A stretch of 64,000 nucleotides of DNA from Channa striata (GCA_033026295.1 CM065184.1:682001-746000); one strand, 5' to 3'. Positions 22,502-34,122 are shown, counted from the first letter of the stretch. Notes: generated from the letters alone by a model not told the origin. Program-made: numbers and translations.

Positions 22502-24348
22502 TCAGGGGTCGCCACAGCGAATCATCCTTTTCCACCTCACTCTATCCTGGGCATCTTCCTCTCTGACACCAGCTAACCTCATGTCCTCTGCTAGCACATC
22601 CATATATCTCCTCTTTGGTCGTCCTCTCGCTCTCTTGCCTGGCAGCTCCATCTCCAACATCTTTCTACTAATATATTCACTATCCCTCCTCTGCACATGT
22701 CCAAACCATCTCAGTCTGGCCTCTCTGACTTTGTTGCTAACGCAGGCAACGTGCTCTGTCCCTCTGATGAGCTCGTTCCTTATTCTATCCAACCTCGTGA
22801 CTCCTAAGGAGAACCTCAACATCTTCATCTCTGCTGCTTCCATCTCTGCCTCTTGTCTCTTGTCTCTAACCCATAGAGCAGAGCTGGTCTCACCACTGTC
22901 CTGTACACCTTTCCTTTGAGTCTTGCTGACACTCTTCTGTCACACAACACTCCTGGCACTTTCCTCCACCCACTCCAACCCGCCTGCACTCGCCTCTTCA
23001 CCTCTTTTCCACACTCCCCATCACACTGAACTGTTGACCCCAAGTACTTAAACTCCTGCACCTCAGCCCCCTGTAACCTCACTCTTCTACCTTGCTCCCT
23101 CTCTTTTAAACACATGTATTCTGTCTTACTACGACTGACTTTCATACCTCTTCTTTCCAGAGCAAACCTCCACCTCTCCAGCTGTTCCTCCACCTGCTCT
23201 CTACTCTCACTGCAAATCACAATGTCATCTGCAAACATCATTGTCCAGGGAGATTTCTGTCTGACCTCATCTGTCAACCTGTCCATCAGCATAGCAAACA
23301 AGAAGGGACTCAAAGCCGATCCTTAGTGTAGTCCCACCTCCACCTTGAACTCCTCTGTCTGACCTACGGCACATCTCACCACCTTCATGCTCCTCTTATA
23401 CATGTCCTGGACTACTCTGACGTACTTCTCTGCCACTCCCAACATCCTCATACAGTACCACAGCTCCTCCCTCAGCACACTGTCATACGCCTTCTCTAAA
23501 TCCACAAAGACACAATGCAGCTCCTTCTGACCATCTCTGTACTTTTCCATCAACAATCTCAAAACGAAAATGGCATCAGTGGTGCTCTTACGGGGCATGA
23601 AACCATACTGCTGCTCACAAATCTCCACCTCCTTCCTAAGCCTGGCTTCCACTACTCTTTCCCACAGCTTCATTGTGTAGCTCATCAGCTTTATCCCTCT
23701 GTAGCTGCTCAAGTTCTGCGTGTCACCCTTGTTCTTAAAGATCGGCACCAGAACGCTTCTCCTCCATTCCTCACGCATCTTCTCACTCTCTAAAATCCTG
23801 TTAAACAGACTTGTCAGAAACTTCACTGCTTTCTCTCCTAGACACTTCCACACCTCCACAGGTACGTCATCAGGACCTACAGCCTTTCCTCTCTTCATCC
23901 TTTTCAGAGCCTTCCTCACCTCATCCTTTCTAATCTCTGCTATTTCCTGCTCCACAACATCCACATCTTCCTCCTTCATCAGCTCCTCAAAATACTCCTT
24001 CCATCTTCTCTGCACACTCTCCTGGCTTGTTAGCACCTTTCCATCTCTGTCTTTAATCACTCTTATCTGTTGCACATCTTTCCCATCCCTATATCTCTGT
24101 CTGGCTATCCTGTACAAGTCCTTCTCTCCTTGCTTCATGTCTAACCAGTCATACAGCTCATCGTAAGCTTTCTGTTTGCCCTTTGCCGCCTCCCTCTTCA
24201 CTCTGCTCTACACTTCCTTGTACTCCTGTTTACTTTCCTCAGTCCTTTCTACATCCCACTTCCTTTTACTCGACTTCTTCCTCTGGATGCAGTCCTGTAC
24301 TTTCTCATTCCACAACCAAGTGTCTTTATCTTCTTTCCTCCTTCCAGA
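22502..24348 (-). pseudogene. RTE reverse transcriptase and C-terminal region, broken
   Basis: The frame continues from the endonuclease. It contains VLVPIFKNKGD, the SSYRGIKLMS finger, EQQYGFMPRKSTTDAI, motif A HCVFVDLEKAYDS and motif C FADD (23224-23235). In-frame stops lie at 24208-24210 (TAG) and 23323-23325 (TAA, where copy 1 has CAA for Gln in LHQGS). Compared with copy 1 there is a 9-nt deletion near 23060 that removes AAGAAGGTG, and a 13-nt deletion near 22860 that shifts the frame inside the LYGLET segment. After the shift the conserved tail resumes and stops after IRCGDP at 22502. Confidence 0.92.
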
Positions 24349-25410
24349 TTACACACCAAGCACCTTCCTACCTGTTTCCCTGATTACCTCTGTTGTAGTT
24401 TCCCAGTCATCTGGAAGCTCTTCCTGACCACCCAAAGCCTGTCTCAAGTTCTGCATGAATTTGTCACAAGTTTCTTCATTCTTTAGCTTCCACCACTTGG
24501 TCTTTTCTGTCTTTCCTCTCTTCTTCTTCCTGATCACCAGAGTCATCTTACACACCACCATGCGGTGCTGTCTGGCTACACTCTCTCCTACCACCACTTT
24601 ACAGTCACTAACCTCTCTCAAATGACCTCGTCTACATAGAATGTAGTCCACCTGTGTACTCCTACCTCCACTCTTGTATGTCACTCTGTGTTCCTCTCTG
24701 TTCTGGAAGTAAGTGTTGACTACAGCCATTTTCATCCTCTTAGCAAAGTCCACTACCATCTGTCCTTCTGGATTCTTTCCTTTAAACCAAACCTGCCCAT
24801 CACCTCCTCATCACCTCTGTTCCCCTCCCCAACATGCCTATTGAAGTCTGCTCCAACAACTAGTCTCTCTCCTCTGGGGATACTCTGTATGAACTCATCA
24901 AACTCAATCCAGAATCTCTCCTTCTCTTCTAACTCACAGCCAACTTGTGGCGCATACCCACTGACTACGTTCACCATCACCTCTTCGATTTGAAGCTTTA
25001 GGCTCATCACCCTGTCTGAGACTCTTTTCACCTCTAGAACATTGTTCACAAACTCCCCCTTCAGGATAACTCCTAGTCTGTTTCTCTTCCTATCCACACC
25101 ATGGTAGAACAGTTTTTATCCTCTTCCAATACTACATGTTTTGCTGCCCTTTCACCTCGTCTCCTGCACACACAGTACCTTACATTGTGCCAACGTTAAG
25201 AGTCCCTACTCTCAAATCTAAGCTCCTGCCTTTCCCCTTCTCTCTCTGACCACGAACCCTTCTGCCTCCTCTCCTTCTTCGACCAACAGTAGTCCAATTT
25301 ACACCGGCACCCTGTAGGATAACAGCACGCGTGGCGGTCGTTGTTAACCCGGGCCTCGACCGATCTGGTATGAAATTGCTATGGATGACTCGCATGGTTG
25401 TACTTGGCAA
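24349..25410 (-). pseudogene. RTE apurinic-type endonuclease domain, broken
   Basis: This is the N-terminal domain of the RTE polyprotein, which nicks target DNA to prime reverse transcription. Visible motifs are LRVGTLNVGTM (25180-25212), GADFNRHVGEG with the catalytic-type Asp and Asn (about 24837-24850), QVDYILCRR and the terminal His in SVARQHRMV. Just after LNVGTM a deletion has removed the segment normally leading to the QET box, leaving a stop at about 25177-25179. The frame changes near 24771-24776, consistent with loss of one base, and an in-frame TAA lies at 24349-24351. The 5' basic segment (GRRRRGGRRVRGQ) precedes the domain. Confidence 0.88.
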
Positions 25411-25465
25411 GTTTTACGCTGGGTGCCCTTCCTGACGCAACCCTCTCTATTTATTCGGGCTTGGG

Positions 25466-25801
25466 ACCTCACATAGTAACGTTGCCCTTCGTAATTGTAT
25501 ATACTTTTGCAAAAGACAGATTGTTTAGCCCTGAATGCTTGAGTTACATTGCTCAGACCTATCATTTTCAGTTTTTTTCCCATAAAGCTTAAAGTGTGAA
25601 AAAAGGAAAATAATATTTGATGGGCATTGGCTCCAGTAATCAAGCTTGAATCTCGAACATTATCCTGTATCAGCCGATGCCTTTAAAAAAAAAGCACGGG
25701 GAGTTAGGGGTGTTTTTCATGAATTTTGGGGCTCAGTGGTGCATCCGGGAGCTGAATACATTTGTCAGGCCGAGCCTCTCCTACAAGTGCACTCTCTTTT
25801 T
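25466..25801. other. Noncoding stretch
   Basis: Unique-looking DNA between the RTE 5' end and a CA repeat. It holds an A run near 25685-25693. No gene is seen. Confidence 0.5.
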
Positions 25802-25826
25802 CACACACACACACACACACACACAC
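25802..25826 (+). repeat. (CA)n microsatellite
   Basis: An uninterrupted CA tract of about 25 nt. Confidence 0.95.
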
Positions 25827-28736
25827 GTACATTTAAAGCCTGTAATGGCAAGACTACAAATTGGGGGGGCTGAATAGGTTGAATTCTGTGCATATGTGTG
25901 AGAGCTAGATGGAAAGACATAATAATGCACATGTTTAAACACAGAAAACTTAAATTTTGGCAAGTAGACTTTTTTTGGCACCATTTTCCAGAAAAAACAT
26001 ATTTTGTAATATTTTTTTCTTTCACTAAGCCTAAAAAGAGACAATCGTGTCTATTTTAGGATGTGACCTCTGTCTCATACCACTGTGAACTCACTGCAAC
26101 GTTGAAAAGACACGTGCCTCAGGTAAAGATAACAAAAAACTAAAAAAAGCCTTGATAGAGTGCCTCTGTGCAAAAATCAATTCAACATTTCCTTTCCTGT
26201 TTGTTGTTTTTATCATGCTGATACTAGCACCATGTTGTCACCAGGGCTAAAATTAGGATGGCCATCCCAGATGTGCAACTATAGGTCAGATTTAGGCAAA
26301 GCTGACGAACTCAGATTTAGAATGTTGTGATTGTGTTTTCATGTAGCCCCAAATCACAGCTCACAAAATACTCCTAGTTTCGGCGGCAGCATGAAAACAG
26401 CCAGGAGGCGTCTTTTGTGAACATACAGTACATGTTGCCTTGGATGTGTGTTTTGTGTGTAAATGTGGACGTGTTGGCTAAGGGGGACATCTGTTTGCCT
26501 GGAGGTGGGGGCAGGATCTCATAGATTGTTTGTGTGTGCTTGTGTGTGTATGACTAAGGAGCCCACATGGGAGTGTAAAGGCAGACGCAATCACACCAGA
26601 GCCCAAATGGCAGCAGTGCTGCGAGTTTTGACTGGAGTCCAGGTTGGAGCAGGTAACTGAAAGTGAGGGCAGGGGGCTCAAACACACAACGACAACAACA
26701 ACACTTCACTTAGGCCTAATTAGGAAGGGGGCCAGGTCAGATTCTGGGCAATATGTTGCACATATGCCTTTGTTGTTGCGCAGAGTGCATGCTGGGATTT
26801 TTGACAGGGAAAAAAGTAAAAAAAAAATCCACTTCGCTGGATGGAAAAGGCACAAAATATAAAACTGCAGCATTTAGCACTTTTAGCAGCTCTGTGTGTG
26901 TGTTCATATGTGCACATAGGCATCACTGAAGCAATAGACTTTGTGGGTACGGTCTACAGACAAATTTACATCTCAGGGGTCGGACATGGGGTCAGCCTCT
27001 GTTATTTCAAACTGCAATGTAAAACATTACAGTAATTTAGTGTATATTTTCTAATTTAAAGTTCATTTAGCTTGTGATTGGTTTTAATTATTAGAGCTCT
27101 TTACAGCTTACTTGAGGTCTTTTAACTGCTGAGGCTGCATTAAACTCAATGAATGAAGTTTTACAGGAAAAAAAACTAAAAGCACTTCTCAGCATGTAAT
27201 GTTTGACTTAAACCTCTTCAAATTTTTTTATAGTATGAAGTAAAAATATATTACAGCATTTCTTTTTGTATAATAGAAATAACGACAGCAATAATAAAAG
27301 TTACTGTTGAATTCACTTCACAGTTATGACTTTGTAAAATTACTGGGATTGACACCAGAAGGTGCTGACAAGCGTTGCGGGGAAGTAATTTTTTTCTGGT
27401 TGTGTATAGTGTGCGATTAAACACTAAAATCAGACTAATATGTTCAGGTAACTTGTTTTATCGGGTTCACTTAACTCGATTAGACAAAATATAGATAAAA
27501 TCTATCAAAAAATTATGTTAAACTAGCTACTCAACCTAAGTTGTATTTGCAACCTAATTTGTGTAGTAGCAAATTAATATAGGTTTGCTCATTGAAGTAT
27601 CTGGATCTCAGCTGTGTCAATAAAAAATCTGAAAACATCCCATTAGATAAAAATTCCACAGGCTTTATAGGCTAATATTTATCATATTAGTATGAATATT
27701 GATACTGAGTAATTCATAAAGCTCATGGAATAGGTTCATGACATGTTGATGTTTTAGGTTTTCAGTGTTGTACATCCCACTCAACCACCTGTATGCATCA
27801 TTCCATTTTATTCTCTCTTTGAATCTTGTGTTGGTGTACACAATTAACAGTTTTATGTTAGCTCTTTTTTAAAATTCTATTGTGCACCTTTTGTACAGAA
27901 GGTTTTGAAAATTAATATGTAAATATTGTTTGTTGAAGTTTGAATGTTCCACTCCCCTTGCAGTAACTCAAATCAAATCAGAATCTTAAGATCATCAGTT
28001 AAGACCGTGATTATCTCAGATTACAATGCCATTGTCCTCTACTGAAGACAAAAGATTCTGGATGCTTGGGGTTTGCCGTACCTTTAGCACAAAGACACAA
28101 ACTTATTAAACATGATTTCACAAACTGCACATGTGCTATGCTTCTGTGAAACAACAAAAATCTAAGAAAAAACAAAAAATCAAGATAAGCATCAAACAGC
28201 AGTCATGAGTGAACAGAACTCCTGTCCTAAGGCAGGATTTCCTGTCAACACCTTGGACCACAATCTCAAAATTCTGTGCCAACCCCCTCCTCATGGCCCC
28301 CAAACTTCCCAGCCCACCCTTTCCCCTTCTTACACAGCCCTCCGTGGTCAGGGCACTAAGAAGCTAAGGTTGGGGCAGCCTCCGAGCGCTGCCATTCAGG
28401 CCAGTTTTCTTCAACTTCCTCTCACTGTGCTGCTTAAAGGTTTGAGGGTTAGGGGAGAAGCCGCTGAAGAGCTGCCGGCGAGGGTGCGATGCACCTCCAA
28501 AGGCTTTAAAAAAGCATTTTCCCTCTGCAAGACACCTCCATATTAAGAAGCGAGGGCAGGAAATGCGATAGCCGGCCAACATTTAACATCCTGCCGCTGA
28601 GCAGAAAGTGGGAAAAGGTCTTCAAAAGTTTCACCAACTGACTACAAAGGAGGAAGACATCGCCCCGAACCACTCAGAGGTCAACTATTTTTTTTGTGTA
28701 TTCCCACCCTCCCTCCATTCCTCCACACAGCTAAGG
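25827..28736. other. AT-rich noncoding DNA
   Basis: No gene, RNA or named repeat is recognised. Positions 28205-28546 contain a proline-rich chance frame in a more GC-rich patch with no domain. Confidence 0.5.
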
Positions 28737-29069
28737 TTACAGCATGATAAGGTGAGCCTGAGCTGAACCTGTGCTGGAGAGGGCAGCTGCTACCTCGAGC
28801 GTCAGACTAACACTACCATCCGCAAGCTCCAGTGTGGCCAGGATGAAAGGCAGTTGGTGGGGAGAGCGAACTGTAACGCGCTCCGCAGTATTGATGTTGG
28901 AGAAAATGAGCTGACTCCTCCATCGATCCACAGAGGGAAATGTAGAAATAGAAACTGTAAATCTGGCTCTCTTGGCTAACAGTTTAACAGTGGCCATCCT
29001 TTTTTCTCCCTCTCTTCTTTTGCTCTTTTTTTGTTTCTTTCTATGTAAACTGCGCCAATATTCTTGCAT
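28737..29069 (-). other. Unrecognised 110-codon open frame (doubtful)
   Basis: The frame begins with a lysine/arginine-rich stretch (RKKQKKSKRREGEKR) that reads a pyrimidine tract. It then has a mixed, less biased part with RFTVSISTFPSVDRW and LELADGSVSLTLEVA. The downstream half is not low complexity, so it could be a conserved noncoding block or, less likely, part of an exon. No family is recognised and there is no neighbouring exon. Confidence 0.15.
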
Positions 29070-29779
29070 TGATGTTTTCTAGAGGGCAGTAAAATATTTG
29101 AAAGGTATATTGACTTGTTCCTCTAGATGAGGGATGCTGTGTTTTCAGAATCGATAGAGCAGGCCTGATTTACTGGTCAAGTTATTATTATTAGGGACAG
29201 AAGAGCAGTCACAAGGTCTGGTAGCTGTCATCTCATCAGACATCCCGGCAAAGGATCTGGACTCAGTCCAGCAGCAGTTAGAGGAAACAGTTCAAACATG
29301 TCTGCTGCCTCCGTAGGCTTATTACGGAGTTTAAGTGATGTGGTAAATAAAACTCAGTTCACCTCAGTTCTGCGATTACAAAAAGGGAAACAGTCTTTAC
29401 AAACATGGATGCTTTACTGAATCGGCCTACCAATACAGGTCTAGGGACCTAAGAGGTCAGGGGGCCCCTGATACCGTAGGAAGACTGTCGTGATATTTCA
29501 TGTTAGAAAGTCACAGAGATGTGTTGAAAGTAACGTCAGTAAGGGATGGCAGGACATGACAGAAACAGTACTCTGTGTTCAACATATTGAAGGGCTGCCA
29601 AAAAGGGGTGAATCTGTGCCAGTCGCCTGATAGAAACAACAACAAAAAAAAAAGACATGGAGGGAAAAATGGGAAAAGTTGTTTATTTTGAAATGTCTAA
29701 AGGGATATGATTGTAATGCAACTTCGATTTGAAATATAGTGGAGTAAAACGCAGAGATATACACTTTTAGGAGTAAAAG
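29070..29779. other. Noncoding stretch
   Basis: No gene or named repeat is recognised. An A run lies near 29643-29652. Confidence 0.5.
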
Positions 29780-29868
29780 TCAAAGTAATCATAACGTGAT
29801 AAAAAGACAACGTTGCATTGTCTTTTTTATCACTTTATGCTTTTTTTACTACAAGTTACTTTTAATCA
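29780..29868. repeat. Imperfect fold-back, MITE-like
   Basis: The inner arms GTGATAAAAAGACAA (29796-29810) and TTGTCTTTTTTATCAC (29818-29833) pair with a single extra T around a 7-nt loop. Weaker pairing continues outward between about 29780-29795 and 29834-29865. It may be a decayed palindromic element. Confidence 0.65.
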
Positions 29869-29969
29869 AGCTTATTCAAAGAAATATGAACGGTAACTTC
29901 AAAGGCTCTGGCTCATGGGTCCTCTGACCTCTCGGGCCCCTTGTCCCGTGCCCAGTAGGCTGTTCAGGG

Positions 29970-30150
29970 GCAACTGTTGCACAGTTGGTAGCGCGGTCGT
30001 CCACCAATCCTACAGTTGCTCCCCGTGAGCATCGGCCAGCTGCATGGCAGCTCCCCCAGTGTGAGTGTGAATGGGTAGATAAGAAGCAGTGTAAAGTGCT
30101 TTGAGTACCAACAGGTAGAAAAGTGCTATATAAGTGCAGACCATTTAATT
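29970..30150 (+). mobile_element. tRNA-derived SINE with L2-like 3' tail
   Basis: The head CAGTTGGTAGCGCGGTCGTC (29982-30001) resembles a tRNA A-box region. The B-box is not visible and is probably deleted. The tail GTGTAAAGTGCTTTGAG followed by GAAAAGTGCTATATAAGTGC closely resembles the 3' terminus of the L2-type LINE at 63195-63235. Shared tails are the known way SINEs borrow a LINE's reverse transcriptase. Confidence 0.75.
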
Positions 30151-30709
30151 CATCCATTGGATGCATATTGTCTTGTTGGAAGTGCAGGTAAGGGATGAAG
30201 AGGTTGCAGGAAGTGAGAACAGTACAATGCTGCTGGCTCTGTGGATGCAGCTACTGTTGTGTCATAGATTAGAAAGCAGAGACTCTGATGATGTGCCAAG
30301 TCCACAAAGGTCCAGAACAGTAAGACCTGGATTATACTGCTCAGTGGTCCCTCAGTACAAAGTGGTGAAGACGGGGGTTGCTATATGAATATTAGCAGTA
30401 AGATCAGCTTTTTATGTATTAATGTGAGGAAGGTTTCCGTCTCTGTCACTCTTTGAGGATTTATTTTCTATCTATTTCTTTCAATCTATTTTCATCACAT
30501 CACTTCGTTTCAGTGACAGCTTCAGTGGATGTTTAAGTCAACATGTTTTATGTAAAACATATTTAAATTGTGTAGTGTGTTGTGGTACCTCGTTTTTTCT
30601 AGATCAGCCAGGTGTAACATTTTTGGATTTTTATTTGCAAACCTTTAAAATGCTTAAACAACTACTTATTTAAAGCTTTATTTTATAGTTTTACTTACAA
30701 TCACTTGTC
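30151..30709. other. Noncoding stretch
   Basis: No gene or named repeat is recognised. Confidence 0.5.
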
Positions 30710-30915
30710 CTTGCAGCAAACCCCTGATCACATTCACGCTGTTATTCACACCTGGAAGCTGCCTAGTACAAACCCTTAGTCTGCACTGCTCCACTGAAGC
30801 CAATAATTGGGTCAGCCTTGCTCAAGAGTATCTCAGTGGTCTAAGATAGGTGAAAATGCTGCTTTTTCACTTGTCTCACCCAAATTTTAGTCCTTCGACC
30901 TGCGACCTTGTACTC
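30710..30915 (-). mobile_element. Possible decayed SINE relic
   Basis: CAGCCTTGCTCAAGAGTATC (30813) and the region near TTCGACCTGCGACCTTG (30894) resemble the tRNA-distal and tRNA-proximal parts of fish SINEs in reverse orientation. It is strongly diverged. Confidence 0.35.
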
Positions 30916-31589
30916 ACAAACACCTAATCTGCCTGAATTGCTGCTTTAATTTAATCGCCATCATGTCATGTCCCTGCAGTTTCTAGTTAGGAGTGAATTT
31001 GGAACAATTTGTTTTGTTTGACCGTAACCGATTAGTAAAACTTGACGATTAATCCTACTGACATCATTTTCATCTTCTGCTAGAAGTAATTATTGAAGAA
31101 CAACATTTTAATGAGTTGTTTCTTAATGATGGCAGTTAAAACATTTGTATTCAATTGAAAACAAAATTAAAGGAGCAATTTGACAATCTGGCAAAATTCT
31201 GTTTATGTTATATTTTAGTGGCCCTCTCACATGGCAGAATCTTATAATTCAGATTATTTATCATAAAGGTTATTCAGGCTCTTTGGAAGGAGCCAGACCA
31301 TTCAGCTTGGCCCAGCTGTTTCAGCTCCCATATGGCTTTTCATTACGTTCAACTTCTGACTTTTTAAATTTACTTCTGTTTTGATCTATAAGAAGTAAGG
31401 AACAAGTGGTCAAGGAGTATAAGATCTTATAATAAAGGAAGATGTATGTGCAAACTGACATTAATAAAAAATAACTCTAAATGTGTGTAGTAGCTGAATG
31501 TGCATTCAATATTATGTTGATGAAAAAAAAAACTTTGTTTTACTCTTTTTGCTTTTTGCTTTGAGAACTGGAAATGTTATGGCCATGTT
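30916..31589. other. AT-rich noncoding DNA
   Basis: No gene or named repeat is recognised. Confidence 0.5.
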
Positions 31590-31850
31590 TGCACCCCAAT
31601 GTATGTGTTATGGGGTGACGGAAGTTTCCCTGGGCATGACACTGAATCCAATCCGTCCCTTTTGATAAAAGCGTCAGCTAAATAACTATAATTACCTAAT
31701 TTATTAAAGCTTTGCTACAAACACTAAATAACACAATGAATCTTAACGATCCAAAACAAACTGAAACATGAACTTGACTGACCACAGAACATGTTACCAC
31801 AGATCTTAGTCTGTGTCAAATGAGCTCATGTGAGCAAAGTTCAATCTAGT
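31590..31850 (+). mobile_element. Two adjoining repeat relics
   Basis: Positions 31625-31700 contain GATAAAAGCGTCAGCTAAAT, a phrase typical of a fish SINE tail. The reverse orientation of that family appears at 37620-37805. Positions 31745-31845 (CCAAAACAAACTGAAACATG, TGACCACAGAACATG) repeat the phrases at 11160-11240 in the same order, so a second scrap of that DNA-transposon relic lies here. Confidence 0.5.
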
Positions 31851-32589
31851 TAGTCATTGAAATAATGAAAAGCTTTTTATTACTTTGTCAGAGAAAGGAT
31901 CAAGTTTTTTAACAAATTTTTAGTTTGTATTTCATTTTAGAAAAAATGGTTTTGCTATAAGATAATACTGTGGAGGAAACAATGAGTGGATTGTTTTGTG
32001 TCACAAAAAGCCACAGGGAGCTTTTAAACCAGCAAGGTACTCATTTTGCATGGACACAAACACACACGCACACAAAAACAAACATTTATATTTCTGTTCT
32101 TTTTAATTGACAGATTGCATTCAGTAGCTCGTTACCTACTACTACTACTTGTAAAAATCATCCCTAATCTCAACCCAGTTCTAACCTAAAACTCTTATCT
32201 CAACCCTCAATCAGGCCTTAAAACTTTTCACAAAATGTCTGCCAACAGTCCTATCTCAGGAAACAAATGTTTGGCTCTTTCTAGGTAACAAATAACAAAT
32301 AAAATTTACAATAAAAAAATATGTATATAATTATAATAATTTATTATGAGATCAATATAGACTTTCTCTTATAATTTTACATCATTTTGTACAGTTGTGT
32401 ACGGTTGTCACAGTAACATTAATATACATAGTGCTGAATAGTGTTGCTAATATATATAAAAATACAGAAAATCATGGATGGAAAACTCTGTAACAGAAGA
32501 CAGTGATGAATGATGAGGATTTGGTGTTGTGTTACTGGGGTAGAGCCTGAAGTTGATGCACAGATGAAGCTCCTCTGCTCCACTCGACT
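31851..32589. other. AT-rich noncoding DNA
   Basis: No gene is recognised. A short CA-rich patch lies near 32057-32080. Confidence 0.5.
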
Positions 32590-32810
32590 GTGGTGTTTTT
32601 TGGGACGTGGGGAGTGGGGAATCTCTCTTTTTTTTCCTAAGCTCTGAGCACTGTCTTAGTATTTTCATCTCGCACATCATGCTTTTAATTATAGGACATA
32701 CTGAGCAGCGTGTCCAATGCACAGTGGCTCCGCTGGAATATTCATGTCCAAAGTTTTTGGAAAGTGGAAAGGGGAGGGAAGTGAGATGTAATTGTAATTA
32801 GTGAAGGACC
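32590..32810. promoter_or_regulatory. Candidate conserved noncoding element (unverified)
   Basis: A repeat-free block including CTGGAATATTCATGTCC near 32733 and GTAATTGTAATTAGTGAAGG near 32788. It sits in a 2.4-kb neighbourhood with two further blocks of similar texture. Confidence 0.25.
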
Positions 32811-32850
32811 TGGTGCTGCGAATTCTCTAAGGAGCATTTGACTCATCTGC

Positions 32851-32870
32851 TGTGTGTGTGTGTGTGTGTG
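32851..32870 (+). repeat. (TG)n microsatellite
   Basis: A TG tract of 20 nt. Confidence 0.95.
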
Positions 32871-33033
32871 CGCAAGCTTGTGCATATGTCCTCCCGGCTT
32901 AGCGTACCTGGACACAACAGGGAGTGTGAGGAGCTCTCGTGGCTTAACTAGGAGACATACCTCTCTGTTTCCTTGCTCTGGGCTGAAGTGGCTAGTTAGT
33001 ATATGCAGCCCCATGCGTGTCTGTTTACCCTAT

Positions 33034-33036
33034 ATG

Positions 33037-33068
<32 letters not shown>

Positions 33069-33076
33069 CGTGCGCG
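33034..33076 (+). repeat. (GT)n/(GC) microsatellite
   Basis: An imperfect alternating purine-pyrimidine tract of about 43 nt that ends in GCGTGCGCG, a sequence type able to adopt Z-DNA. Confidence 0.9.
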
Positions 33077-33099
33077 TATGCCTCATCTCAAGTCTCACC

Positions 33100-33440
33100 G
33101 GAGACTTGTTGTCTAAGATTAATGAAGGTCACTGGAATCCTCCAAAGTATTCCGATAATTAAGGCTTTGTTTATCAAAAACAAGTTATATTAAGAGCAAA
33201 AAGATTCATGGTAATTATTCATAATCTTAACAATTCAAGTGTAGCCACCTCATTTGTGCCTTTAATTCTTCTTGTTAATGTTTTGCATAAATCTGCATAA
33301 TTACTTGAGATGCCTGTTGTATTTTTGACAGCTACTCAGTTCGTGTGCACTAAAGGGTATCGAATGTGCCACGTGCTGCATACTTAAAAAGCGTCTGTAT
33401 GGCTGGAGCCGCGAAGCATATTTCAGCCATTGAGCCAGCT
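33100..33440. promoter_or_regulatory. Candidate conserved noncoding element (unverified)
   Basis: A repeat-free block with many AT-core words (CCGATAATTAAGG near 33150, GGTAATTATTCATAATC near 33210, GTTAATGTTTTGCATAAAT near 33274) and mixed GC-containing words, with no open frame. It resembles homeodomain-rich developmental enhancers. Judged by eye only. Confidence 0.35.
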
Positions 33441-34101
33441 GCTCAGGACAGTAATGCAGGCACAGAATGCGAGTGTTTTCTATCGAACTGAGTAAATGAA
33501 TACTTCTGCTCGTGGCAGTTAGTTAGCTTTTGTGAGTGAGGAGACCCCAAATCAGGCTGCACAATGGGGGCAGTGGCGAATAAATCCTTGCTTGGCGGGC
33601 TGCACACAGGAGCTACTGAGTTTGCTTTTATTTTGCACATCAAATCCTCTCCACAGTGTACTCATAACATAATTCAGTGTATGTGTGGGTGCACACCCTG
33701 AGGTTGTGTGTGTATAGCTTGACATGTCTGAGGCACCTCCTGTATAATTACTGCATAACTCTGATGCAATAATCACATGTAAATGACCACTGCATGGAAA
33801 TGCTCTCTGGTGGTTTACATAATCTTGTAATGACCTCTTGTAACACACTGTCTATGATATTGCCCCTAATAGATTGTTCTTGCTCTAGTTTTTTTTAAGT
33901 CTACTTATTTTTCCAGCGCTGGCCCCTGGAATTACATGGAGAGTGAGACTGGCCTATTAGCACCGTGACATGACTGATTTAATTTTCTCCCTCACTTTCA
34001 CTTTCTCCCTCTGTTGCTCTGTCTCTCCTCTTATTTAGCATGCATCAGGCGTGGACAGTAATTCCTGTGTGATTGGACTACACTGGGTGATGATTTTAAT
34101 A
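33441..34101. other. Noncoding stretch
   Basis: No gene or named repeat is recognised. Confidence 0.5.
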
Positions 34102-34122
34102 AACACACACACACACACACAC
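34102..34122 (+). repeat. (CA)n microsatellite
   Basis: A CA tract of 21 nt. It is complementary to the TG tract at 34340-34361. Confidence 0.95.

Larger units (their letters stand above)
22456..25465 (-). mobile_element. Near full-length RTE-clade LINE (Expander-like), copy 2
   Basis: Reading the minus strand from 25465 to 22456 gives a short GC-rich 5' region, an endonuclease, a reverse transcriptase and a short 3' end. The end carries the same CCCCTGATGGGAAAAGC word as copy 1, then an AGT-repeat tail (22453-22480 on the plus strand). Length is about 3 kb, normal for RTE elements. No target-site duplication was found, so the 5' limit is uncertain. The coding frame is broken by three stops, a deletion in the endonuclease and two frameshifts, so this copy is dead. 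Confidence 0.93.

Noticed and set aside
22581..24427. Several plus-strand open frames rich in Ser/Leu
   Set aside because: They are antisense shadows of the RTE element encoded on the minus strand.
29982..30001. tRNA-like sequence at 30 kb and similar heads at 19.5 and 53.2 kb
   Set aside because: These are SINE heads. No full cloverleaf can be drawn, so they are not tRNA genes.
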